Assembly: GCA_028571685.1 (NCBI GenBank)
Contig: CM053148.1
Location: 91,968,001 to 92,032,000, forward strand
Length of the DNA stretch: 64,000 nt
Reading direction: 5' to 3'
Source of the DNA: Heterohyrax brucei
Taxonomy: Eukaryota; Chordata; Mammalia; Hyracoidea; Procaviidae
Part shown: piece after piece, positions 11,039 to 20,394 of the stretch
Position numbering within the stretch: position 1 is the first letter of the stretch
Layout: each line of letters starts with the position of its first letter
Position numbers and translations under genes: made by a program
The notes under the pieces: model-generated
Seen by the model: the letters and a program-made list of their open reading frames with translations, nothing else
The model's database searches: none
What the model was told of the DNA's origin: nothing

Positions 11039-11690
11039 CTTTTTTTAATGATACTTTGTGTTTAAAGGTAGTCTACACAGCAAATTAGGTTTCCGTTAAA
11101 CTATTTGTACACAAACTACTCACTGGTATCAGTTGTCTTTTTCATAATGAATGTGTCACCATTCTCATTCGTTCCTTTCCAGTTGTACTATAACTCTGAT
11201 TTTCCTGCCTTCCTTATCTTCTTATCTTTACTTTAGAGTAATTTTTGAGCATTTGGTGTTATATGGGTGAATTATAGGTAAGCTCGCTTCTCACAGATAA
11301 TATTCTTTAAATAAGCAAACTTATTTGGTTATAAGGTGACCACAAGGGATAATTCAAATTAACACTTTAAAGAGTATCTCAGAGCAAAAGTCATGGGGAA
11401 TCCTTTGCTCTCAAATGGTCCAATAAATCTGGACCCTTTTAAAAAATAAAGAAAGAAAGAAAGAATGTGAGTTTTGTTTCACATTTATCTTTTGTTCTGT
11501 CAGGATCCTTCTACTGTGGCCCAAATCAGAACGGTCAGTAATGGTAGTCTGGAGCCATCCAGTTGTTCTTATCTCAGATTGGATGAGGCTGTGTTTCGTG
11601 TAAACTACTAACCCTGTAAATTACTTCCTTTTCTGAGTCTTTGTTTTCCTTCCTTCCATTTTGTTCAAATCAGTAGAATCTAATAGACGA
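11039..11690 (-). mobile_element. L1 3' UTR fragment, second copy
   Basis: It has the same order of blocks as 10093-10690 but is more diverged: CACAGCAAATTAGGTTTC near 11076, and CTTTTGTTCTGTCAGGATCC near 11490. It carries an internal GAAA simple repeat (about 11446-11465). Confidence 0.5.
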
Positions 11691-11867
11691 ACATTCTTCC
11701 TTTTTCACAACCAGGAATGATAATCTGCTGACTAACCATATTGAATTGTCTGAATGAATAAAAAATAGGAATACAGAATGTTAAGCTTAGTCTAGGGTAT
11801 TTCTAGACAAACAGGACTTTCCTTGAAATGGATATTACAAATGTAACTATCATGTTCACACTTACAG

Positions 11868-12060
11868 TTACTGGTTGCTATCAAGACAGTTCTGATTCAT
11901 GGTGACCCCACGTGTGTCAGAGTAGAGAGGTGTTAAAAGGGTCTTTGGTGGTTCACATTTTTGGAAGCAGGTCGCCATGACTTTCTTCCTAGGTGCTTCT
12001 GAATGGACCCAAACCTCCAACCTTTCCATTTCACAGCTCAGTGTGTTGACACGACCCAGA
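11868..12060 (-). repeat. AfroLA-like SINE
   Basis: Reverse-strand SINE ending in CTATCAAGACAGTTCTGATT and carrying the GACTTTCTTCCTAGGTGCTT block. CCAAACCTCCAACCTTTCC marks the tRNA box-B side. The same family appears forward at 31340-31515. Confidence 0.6.
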
Positions 12061-12720
12061 GTTAGTTTACCATGAAAAAATAAAAATCATATTAGAATGT
12101 TTCAATATTATTAAATGATTACCATTATAAGAAGAAAAATGTGTTTGATTAACTATTGAGAAGAAAAATCATAGCAATTTTATGTTTGGATATTAGACAA
12201 TAGCATGTTTTATATTGAGAAGGTACCTAGTTTTGAGGACAGAAAAGATTTGATTTTATATAATTTCTTTATTTAACAATAATGGAACTAGTGATTTCAC
12301 CTTTTACATGCCAAAAATTTGGATGCTGATAGTACCATACTTTTAATAAGCCAAAGGCTAAATAAAGTGAAAATCAATAACTTTTTCTGAGCTTACTAGA
12401 GAATTGTGTGTCAGGACACCAACCTGAACTCTGGGCCTGAAACAACTAGAATCATAAACTGGCAGAGACATTTAAGTGGTAATTTTGACAAGTTGTTGAA
12501 GACTGATGTGGCTGATTTGAAAGTGAGAAATTTCTGGAGGTCCAGTTCCCACACTCTCATGGCTTTTCCTGTTATGAACTCTGATAGATCTGATGGTGAA
12601 GATCCGAGAAGGACACTTCATGGGACCCATAGATTTTTCCCTTTTTGTGAAAGTCAGCATTTTGAAAAATAGGAACAGATAGAAAACACAGATTGACAGC
12701 AACAAATAGAAAAGTTACAA
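12061..12720. other. Unidentified DNA before the old L1
   Basis: It contains an 88-codon open frame at 12406-12672 with no family resemblance. It may be the decayed 5' part of the L1 that follows, but I cannot show that. Confidence 0.35.
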
Positions 12721-13066
12721 ATATCACAGATTTTAAGCCAACCTGTCAACTTTAAATATGAATATAAATTCATATTAAATGTGAGAGGTTATCAGAGTGA
12801 ATAAAAAAGACCTAACTATATACTACTTAAAAGAAATCAAAGTTATGTATTAACCAAAACAGAAAAAAAGCTTTTCAGTTAAAAGTTAAAAAATGGAGAG
12901 ATGACTTCTTGTTATTAATAATCAGAGATAGCTAGAGTAGCTATATTAACTTCTGACAAAACACAGTCAGAACAGAAAAAAAGAACAGGAATAAAAGGGG
13001 CATTACCTAAGATAGTGTTTAATTTTTAAAAAAGATGTAATAATCTTTAAATTGTATGCACCTAAC

Positions 13067-13160
13067 AGCTGCTGTCACTAGGTGTTGTTGAGTTGATTCT
13101 AACTCACAGGGACTCTTTGTAGAACACAGTAGAACATCGCCCGATTCTGCGTCTAACAAC
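13067..13160 (-). repeat. RTE-type 3' end inserted in the old L1
   Basis: GTTGTTGAGTTGATTCTAAC, then a degraded AACATCGCCCGATTCTGCGT block, matches the reverse 3' end of the RTE LINE or its SINE. It interrupts the L1 endonuclease frame right after L1-like text TGTATGCACCTAACAGC. Confidence 0.5.
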
Positions 13161-14256
13161 AGGTTCCAGTTCTATGTCCAACAACACATGTTCAGAGTAT
13201 GTGATTTAATTGTAAAGGAAAATACAACTATTATAGATGAAGCTGTCAGCACCTCTCTATCTGTAAATGATAGATTCAGCAGGCAGAAAATCAGTAAGCA
13301 TATAGTTGAACTGAGCAGTAGCATCAATCAACTTAAGCTCATTGATGTTTATAGAATATTTTATCCAGCAACAGCAGAATACACATTCTTCTCAAGCTCA
13401 CGTGGAAAATTCGTGAAAACAGACCACAGTTTAAACCATGAAAAGCACATTTCAAAGCATAAAATCATGCACAGTCTGTTCTCAGATGACAACACAATTA
13501 AACCAAAATCAACAATAAAAAGGTGGAAAATTCCAAATCCTAAAATATTCTGAAATTAATCAGCACACTGCTACGTAGCACTTGTGCCTAAGGAAAAATG
13601 TCAAGGCAACCGAAGTACACATCGTTTGACCTAATGTATATACAACTTAGCAAAACTTGTGGGATGAAGGGAAATAAAAAATTATAGAGAAATTTATGGC
13701 ATTAAATATATATATTAAAAAAGAAGGTAGGCTGGCATTTAAATTTGAATGACATTGTAAACTTTCACTCAATCACAGTTTACAAAAATGGATCAAAAAA
13801 CAAATAAATGAGAAGAAAAATCTAAAATCAATCATGTAAACTTCCTCTCTAGAGAACTAGAGAAAGGTGTTCAAATCCATTAAAAGAAAATAAATAACAA
13901 AACTAGAGCAGAAAGCAATGACTTTAAAAACAGGAAATCAAATAGAAAACAAGAAGCCAAACCAAAAACTGGTTCCTGGAAACTATCAATAAAATTGATA
14001 AACCTGTAGACAGGATAAACAAATTAGAGAGAGAGAAGACACAAAATACTAAGATCAGAAATGAAAGAGATACCATTACTACTAATGCCATGGATATAAA
14101 AAGCATAATAAAGGAACACAACAAATTTGAAAACTTTGATTAAAAAGGACCAATTCCTCAGAACATACAAACTATCAAAAATTTACTCAAGGAGAAAGAG
14201 ATAATCTGAATAGGCTTATATTGATTATAAAAACAGAATCAATAATTAGATTCTTC

Positions 14257-14360
14257 ATGCTGCTTTGGCAGCATATCTATTAAAATTGAAATGACACAAA
14301 AGATATGCATGGCTGCTGTGCAAGAATGACACACAAATTTGTGAAGCATTTCATAATTTT
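14257..14360 (+). pseudogene. RNU6 (pseudogene): U6 snRNA pseudogene
   Basis: About 104 bases align along the whole length of U6 snRNA. The 5' stem-loop region reads TGCTTTGGCAGCATATCTAT. The body has ATTAAAATTGAAATGACACA, then AAGATATGCATGGC where U6 has the ACAGAGA-type box and GATTAGCATGGCC. The end is GCAAGAATGACACACAAATT followed by GTGAAGCATTTCATAATTTT. The ACAGAGA box has mutated and no upstream U6 promoter (PSE/TATA) is evident, so it is a retrocopy. It lies on the same strand as the old L1 and interrupts it. No clean poly(A) tail follows, which raises the question of a chimeric insertion. Confidence 0.9.
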
Positions 14361-14782
14361 GTAAATACTGTGAATGAACTATACCTGTAAAAAGTATTCA
14401 GAGAATGTGCTTTCACCAAAACATTAAAAGAAAAAACTAGACAACTCAACTGTAATACTCTCATAGTAAGCCAATAAATAAACTTGATAAAGAAAATGAT
14501 AATCATTAGCTTCCCCAAGAGCAAAACATGAAAGCAAATTGATTCCCAATTAAATTATCCTGAACATTTAAGGAAGAAATTGTACCAATTATCTATAATC
14601 TCTACTGGGAAATACAAGTTGAAGGCATGCATTTAACCTATGTCATGGCAACAGCATAACCCTCATATCAAAACTATTCAAAGAATGGAAAACTAAAAAT
14701 ATGCAAAAATATGTAAGAAAATACTAGCAAATCAAACATAATGCTGCATAAAAAGAATTATACAATGAAATCAATATGGATG

Positions 14783-14950
14783 TGAAAACCCTGGTGGTGT
14801 AGTGGTTAAGCGCTCTGCCTGCTAACCAAATGGTTAGCAGTTTGAATCCGCCAGGTGCTCCTTGGAAACTGTGGGACAGTTCTATTTTGTCCTATAGGGT
14901 CACTATGAGTCAGAGTTGACCCGACGGCACTGGGTTTGGTTTGGTTTTAG
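14783..14950 (+). repeat. AfroSINE, short form, full length
   Basis: Well preserved: AAAACCCTGGTGGTGTAGTG head, GTTTGAATCCGCCAGGTGCT box B, TCACTATGAGTCAGAGTTGA tail, ending GGTTTGGTTTGGTTTT. Its position marks where the old L1 breaks off until 17930. Confidence 0.95.
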
Positions 14951-15884
14951 TATACAAGCTATGTGACATTGAAGATTTCAGGGCTGATCAAGAGAAGGGC
15001 TAAGAGATGGCAGTGATACTAAACAAGCTGTTTATCGAGGGTGACTTGTCCACTTGCCTGGAAGATATAGGTCTCTACAAGTGATGAGCACTTGAGGTAG
15101 GTGGGAGAGTTAGATTATCTCTGAAGGAGAAGCCACTGCTTATACTATAACCCTGTACTCCACTGCATTACCAGAGATCATCCAGTCGGTGACTCTAGTC
15201 CATCACAGTTCAGTATAATTCTCTTGTTCCACTTGAGATTAACACTAAGAAGGGACTTGAGTACAGGTAGTTTGGCCTTGAGGAACCTTCAGTCTGATAG
15301 TAATTTGATTAATTGAATTTTTAGAATTCAGAGGCAACATCTGTCCTAGACGGACTTACAGGAGTTTCTACTAACTCTGGGACATCTATGGCCTCTTGAA
15401 TTGTTTTAGCGTTAGTCAACATTGTAAGTAGAATTTACATTTCTCAGGAGCCCTGGAAGAAATAACTGGGTAGACTCAGAACTCAGTTTGATATACCCAC
15501 GCTGACATCCTTGGCTATTTCAGAAATGTTTGACTTTTGCTAGCATTTTCCATCTATGGTCCTCCTGGGCCATGATGAAGCCTAATGTAGGGTGGAAATC
15601 CTTCCAAAGGATAAAACTTCCTATTCGCAAGTGTACATCAACCAGAATTCAAATCTCCTTCTGAATCATGTATACGTTCAGCTCAAATTGTGAAAGACCC
15701 TTTAGTAGAGGTATCATTTTCCAGTCTATCCTCTGGAAATCATTTTAATTTCAGCCAGATACACTCTATATAGCATGGTAACCTTTTTAATATTGGTTGA
15801 TGGGTGAGGGGCTTAAAAAGTGACTAAGTCTTCAAGCAAGAGAGAGAAGGTCTCTTTTCTTCTAAGTGAGAACTGGTGCTTTTG
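14951..15884. other. Unidentified ~930-bp block
   Basis: Balanced base composition, unlike the AT-rich surroundings. I see no open frame of note and no repeat I can name. Because the old L1 is interrupted from 14783 to 17930, this block should be part of an insertion, possibly an LTR-type element or a piece moved by rearrangement. Confidence 0.35.
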
Positions 15885-16076
15885 ACAACTGCTCAGCTGA
15901 TCGCAACTCACAGCAACACCAGGTGACAGCAAAGAACTTCAGCAGAGGATTTTCTAGGCAGTAACCTTTATGGAGGCTGATTAACAGGTTTCTGTCCTGC
16001 AGAGCCACTGATTGGGGTTGAATGGCCTGCCATTTGGTTAGCTGCTAAGAGCCTAAGTGTTGTACCACTACAGCTT
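15885..16076 (-). repeat. AfroSINE, long form
   Basis: Reverse copy retaining the middle segment (AGGCAGTAACCTTTATGGAG, then TTTCTGTCCTGCAGAGCC) before the tRNA part CATTTGGTTAGCTGCTAAG. More diverged than the short-form copies. Confidence 0.7.
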
Positions 16077-16102
16077 CTTTACAGCCCTCTCCTTTCATCT
16101 TT

Positions 16103-16276
16103 TGGAAACCCTGTAGGCGTAGTGGTGAAGTGCTAGGCTGCTAACCCAAAAGTTGGCAGTTCAAATCCACCAGGCACTCCGTGGAAAATCTATGGAGCAA
16201 TTCTGTCTATCCTGTAGGATTGCTATGAGTTGGAATCAACTCAACAGCATTGGGTTTGGTTTGGTTTGGGTTTTTA
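16103..16276 (+). repeat. AfroSINE, short form, full length
   Basis: GGAAACCCTGTAGGCGTAGT head, GGCAGTTCAAATCCACCAGG box-B region, tail GGGTTTGGTTTGGTTTGGG. Confidence 0.95.
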
Positions 16277-16389
16277 TCTCTCTGTCTTTATTACTTTGTG
16301 TGTGGTTACCAACAAAGAAACTGTAGAGACTACCACAGTTACTAGAGGTGAGATTGTGAGATTCTCATCCTGTAGGGAATTCCGTTCTA

Positions 16390-16592
16390 GGAGGACTGGC
16401 AATAAGTTCATTAATTCATCCTAGAAAAAGTGCCACAGACCTCATTCCTGACTATCACTCCGGTCACTTCCAAAGTACTCCCCTTGGGGAGTACTCCCCT
16501 TGGGAGGCTATGCATCACTGCCATTCAAAAGAACCTTTAAAACTCTTTTTCTGGAACGGCCATAAAAGTTGTTACTTTGTAACCTGAAAACT
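16390..16592 (+). mobile_element. mariner-derived fragment (one arm)
   Basis: It begins next to a TA dinucleotide (16388-16389) with GGACTGGCAATAAGTTCA, a decayed mariner terminus. It continues with CAAAGTACTCCCCTTGGG and TCTTTTTCTGGAACGGCCAT, which match the arms of the foldback mariners at 35515 and 57988. A 17-bp duplication of the block GAGTACTCCCCTTGGG lies inside (about 16475-16505). Only one arm is present; it stops where L1 3' UTR sequence begins. Confidence 0.65.
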
Positions 16593-16593
16593 C

Positions 16594-17393
16594 TTCCAAT
16601 CTTAACTCAATATTGTGAGGACAGAGTAGTAGGGGCAGGGGTCCGGGAACCATGCTCTCAGGGAATATCGAGGCCAATGGGATTAACTAGCCTATTGCTA
16701 AGAGAATCTTCTCTACCCCATAATGGTGAGTGTCATTCAGGGTCTTAACAGCTAGCAAGCTGCCATCTGAGGTACACCAAATAGTCCCAACTCAGCAGGA
16801 ACGGATGATCACCAATGACCGAAACAACATGGGGGAAAGAGAACCCAAAGACAGGGAGACCCATGTGAGTGGGTGACTACATCAACATGTGACCAGAAGA
16901 ACCAGATGGTGCTTGGCCACTACAAGTGACAGCCATGATTGGGCTCACAAAGTTGAGTCCCAGTTGCAACATGAGAATAAAAAGGGGTTCACCCTGAGAA
17001 CTCCAGTAAAAGACTGTAATTGATGGTCCAAAGACCTGGGGGTTCCCCTGGGGGAATGGCCCCTAGAACTGATGCTCTCACTGTTCATAAATCATTACTG
17101 AGGTTAACTCCTGGGACATGAATGGATTGGACTCTGCGACACAGAGTGACCACATTGTGTGTGCACTTTATGGTTCTGTGAACTATAGGATGTCATCCTA
17201 CTGGCCTCTTACTAGAGGGGAGTGGAGAGGGTGGAGAAGAGGTGACAGGAGATTGTTAAGAGGATATGACATCTATAGAACAGAAAGGAGGAGTGTGCCA
17301 TCACCAGGTAGTGAGAGCAGTAGGAGCTGCAGCCAGGCAGGCATGCAAATTTAAACTGGATTTTACACTTTCACTCAGTCACAATAAATAAAC
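16594..17393 (+). mobile_element. L1 3' UTR, 5'-truncated insertion
   Basis: About 800 bp collinear with the 3' UTR of the L1 at 58895-64000 (there on the minus strand). Blocks include AATCTTAACTCAATATTG, ACTCAGCAGGAACGGATG, ATGGTCCAAAGACC and the end GCAAATTTAAACTGGATT, then CACTTTCACTCAGTCACAAT. It ends in AATAAATAAACAATAGACAG, a poly(A)-derived tail leading into the microsatellite. No ORF2 sequence is attached. The 78-codon frame at 17118-17354 is a chance ORF in UTR sequence. Confidence 0.8.
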
Positions 17394-17543
17394 AATAGAC
17401 AGACAGACAGACAGGCAGGCAGGCAGGCAGGCAGATGACAGACAGACGGACGACAGACGACAGACGACAGACAGACAGACGACCGACCGACCGGCCGACC
17501 GGACAACCAGACAACTGACTGATAGATAGATAGATAGATGGAT
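17394..17543. repeat. Compound tetranucleotide microsatellite, CpG-rich
   Basis: Successive arrays of GACA, GGCA, mixed ACG-containing units (GACGACA, CGAC) and GATA. They start directly at the A-rich tail of the L1 3' UTR. About ten CpG dinucleotides fall within 17446-17502. Confidence 0.95.
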
Positions 17544-17929
17544 ACTCATAATCTGTAGATGCTCTCCTTGTAAACCTTGTAACAGACCAGTGGTTCTCGA
17601 TCCTAGTTATTTAAAAGACTATAAATGAACACTAAAAAAGCTACCACCACCATCACAACAACAGAACAGCTATCTGGGCTTTGTCTACTTTATTAGAAAA
17701 GGGATCCTGCCATTAGAGGTAATCAGTGTGTTAACAATGACTGTATTGGTTGTCCGGAAATGTTGGGGGAAAAAATATATAACACAAGAAAATAAACCCT
17801 GTACTACATACATGATCCATTTATCTCTACATGTTCCCAATTTCTCATACCAAGTTGCTCTTTCCAAGTGCTGGTACTTTCCTAAGGCATGATAGCATAC
17901 TGTGAGAGAAAAATACAAAGGGACCATCT

Positions 17930-18640
17930 TTGACTCACTGACGAAGTATTAGGCTGATTCAACATTTGGAAATCACTTTGATCCACAAAACTAGACCCAT
18001 TGCTGTAGAAGCCAGTTCTGACTCGTGGGGTTGCTATGAAATTGGAGTCACATCAGAAGGCTACAAAAGATGAGTCATATGATCTTATCAACTGATTCTT
18101 AAAAAAAAGAATTGACAAAATCCAACACTCATTCATGACAAAAACTGTTAGCTAACTAAAAAGAGGGGGGACCATCTTCAATTTGATTTTTTTTTCTTTT
18201 TTTAAAGTAAAAATCTAAACTGTAGGTAATGTTTTACTGGGTCCTTTCATCCTAAGATGGAAAACAAAGCAAAGATATATCCTTTCACCATTTTCACCAT
18301 TCCTATGGAACATCATACTGAAAGTAGCTACTGCAGTAAAATAATATATATTCTTTGAAGCCAACATACTGGAAAGGCAAAAAGTAAAAGTGGCTTTGTT
18401 TATAGATGGTGTGACTGTCTATATAGAAAATCTCAAAAAATAGGCCAAATAAATAAATAAAACTCTCCTAGAACTAATAAGTAATAATAGCAGATTATTT
18501 GGACTGGTCAAGACTAGAAAAATCTGGGCAGCAAAATAAAGCAATATTGGAACACAATACAATGATATAAATAAATTATTGAACAAATTAAACAATGAGG
18601 AAAAGAGACAAATTGTCATGCAGAAAATACTTTACAAATA
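17930..18640 (+). mobile_element. Old L1 continued: RT region of ORF2
   Basis: Resumes the L1 that broke off at 14782: GGCTGATTCAACATTTGGAA near 17952, GAATTGACAAAATCCAACAC near 18110, and the block equivalent to the F-A-D-D motif near 18390-18425 (GTTTATAGATGGTGTGAC, reading as a decayed catalytic box). A short SINE-like insertion is likely at 17990-18062. The segment at about 18165-18290 is shortened relative to an intact L1. Confidence 0.65.
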
Positions 18641-18699
18641 ACTTACATATACATATACATACTTTACAAATACTTTACATACATATTCCACTCTAAAGG

Positions 18700-19690
18700 T
18701 CGAGCGATGGATGCCTACCTCCTCACCCCTTCAGGATGGACTTTGCACAGTGACTTCTTTCCGAAGAATATGCTACGGAGAGAAGGAAAGCGGGTTAATT
18801 TTATTTGTTGTTGTTAATTTTATTTGTTGTTCTCTAATGGAGAAACAACAAACACGACCTCAGCCAGGTGATCAAATCAGTATCAGTAATTGTAATTCAT
18901 GTGGAAAGTATGCACCTGTAATAGGATGGGATTAAAAAAAAAGACGCTTTATCAAAGTGATCTTTCTTCTGAAAACCCATAATTGCAGTCTAAATACGGG
19001 AAAAGCATCAGATGATTTTCAGTAAAGGAGTGTCCTACAGTATACCACATCAGAACTTCTCAAAATGTGACCAAAATCAAAGACAATTTTGAGAAGAGCC
19101 AAGAGAAGTCTAAGGAGACATGGCAACTGGATGGGGCATCCTGGACAGCACTGGAAAGGGAAAGGAGCAGGGGAGGCGAAGGCAGGGGAGGGGAGGGGAG
19201 GGAGGTCAAAACAAAGACTATGTCCTGAGGGTTGTGCTCTTCTAAGGAATTATCTGTATGTGACCAAATAGGTCTTAGCAGCTCAAGAGTTTCAGTGAGA
19301 AGCTTAGCAGGCAGTTGGTTTACGTTAATAGTGGTGGGATGATTTAGCAAAGAACTGCAAAAACAGCTGTACAACTTGAAGAAGGCAATCAGGGTCGCTG
19401 AGCTGTACATCCAGAAACTGTTGAATTAACATATGTTTTGCTGTGTATATTTTCAACAAAATTAATTTAAAACAAAACAGCCTGTATGAATAAACAACAG
19501 ATGCAAGTACGTACTTACCTATTGATGTTAATTCACTAATTGTCACAACAATATTATTTCAATGAAGAAAATTAATAATAGAGAAACCTGGGGTGTAAAT
19601 GGAAACTTTCTGAGCCACCCAACTTTGTCTATAATTCTGAAACTGTTTTAAAAACTAGAGTCTCTTAAAATAATATAGAAAATAGATACA
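18700..19690 (+). mobile_element. Old L1 continued: 3' UTR
   Basis: The text matches the 3' UTR type of old mammalian L1M elements. It has the block around 18740-18990 (GTGACTTCTTTCCGAAGAAT, then TGATCTTTCTTCTGAAAACC) and the final block CTATAATTCTGAAACTGTTT near 19630. Between about 19210 and 19490 an unrelated segment, possibly another repeat, intrudes. The purine-rich run at 19158-19205 is part of this UTR. Confidence 0.6.
19158..19205 (+). repeat. Purine-rich (GGGGA) tract
   Basis: A run of G-rich units (GGGGAGGCGAAGGCAGGGGA, then GGGGAGGGGAGGGAGG) within the old L1 3' UTR. It has the spacing needed for a G-quadruplex on the plus strand. Confidence 0.85.
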
Positions 19691-20108
19691 CTAAGGAATG
19701 CAACTTGTAAATCTGTGGATACTTGTGGACTAGATGGAAAAATTATGCTAGAAAAATAAAGATAATGTTTCAATTGAAAAAAATATTAAGTAAGTGCCAA
19801 GGCAGAGAAAATATAGGTGATGTTTGTGGTTTAATATACTTTATTTAATATTACTCTCATCTTAAACTTATAATGAAAATTATGCATAACATAATAAAAT
19901 TTCTGTGAAAAAAATAACTGAAACTGTCTGAGGGGATGCCACAATGAAGCAAGTGTTTGCAGATAGCAGAAAGAAGTAGATTTTTTTCAGAGCCATGCTG
20001 ATAAACTCATGTTAGAATCAATCATGAGGTTTTCTATTAAAACATTCATATTTGGGTTAGGATTGTTGATACTAACCTTGCGTGAGTTACTTGCTGCTTT
20101 GTTGACTA
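19691..20108. other. AT-rich unidentified DNA
   Basis: No gene or nameable repeat seen. Confidence 0.45.
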
Positions 20109-20262
20109 AGGAAATCCTGGTGGCTAGCAGTGAGAGCCTTGGCTGCTAATTGAACACTGGTGGTTCGAATTCACCAGGTGCTGCTCCTTGGAAACCCTAT
20201 GTGGCAGTTCAGTTCTAGGAGTTGGAATTGACTGGATGGCAAGAGGTTTGTTTTTTGTTCTT
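20109..20262 (+). repeat. AfroSINE, short form, variant
   Basis: GGAAATCCTGGTGGCTAGCA head and CTGGTGGTTCGAATTCACCA box B. The tail is shortened: part of the usual CTCTGTCCTATAGGGTCGC stretch is missing near 20208. Confidence 0.85.
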
Positions 20263-20394
20263 TGGTTATGTTGGCTAAAGCAGTCAGATGATCTGAACAT
20301 TTGATGTATCTACCCCTAGTGTTACCTGCTCAACAGTGTACAATTTGAAACTTAAAAATTAGAATTTAAACACTGCAAAAGTGTGATTCGTAAT

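Larger units (their letters stand above)
12721..14782 (+). mobile_element. Old L1 (L1M-like), ORF2 5' half
   Basis: Collinear with the mammalian L1 ORF2 endonuclease, linker and start of RT. At 13188-13553 a frame still shows the endonuclease C-terminal half: SLSVNDRFSRQKISKHI, then IYRIFYPATAEYTFFSSS. Linker blocks follow (GACAGGATAAACAAATTAGA near 14010; AAAGAGATACCATTACT near 14065). After the U6 interruption it resumes with RT-region text near 14505-14775. It continues at 17930-18640 and 18700-19690, so this is one ancient element scattered by later insertions. Many stops and frameshifts. Confidence 0.7.

Noticed and set aside
17118..17354. 78-codon plus-strand open frame.
   Set aside because: It falls in the L1 3' UTR fragment at 16594-17393 and has no counterpart product.
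16625..17360. GC-balanced stretch first taken for an unknown gene or LTR.
   Set aside because: It aligns block for block with the 3' UTR of the L1 at 58895-64000.
17394..17543. Regularly spaced repeats that might suggest a CRISPR-like array.
   Set aside because: The units are four to seven bases with no spacers, and the setting is mammalian; it is a compound microsatellite.
19060..19410. 116-codon minus-strand open frame rich in Ser, Pro and Leu.
   Set aside because: It runs antisense through the purine tract of an old L1 3' UTR. Low-complexity composition explains the absence of stops.
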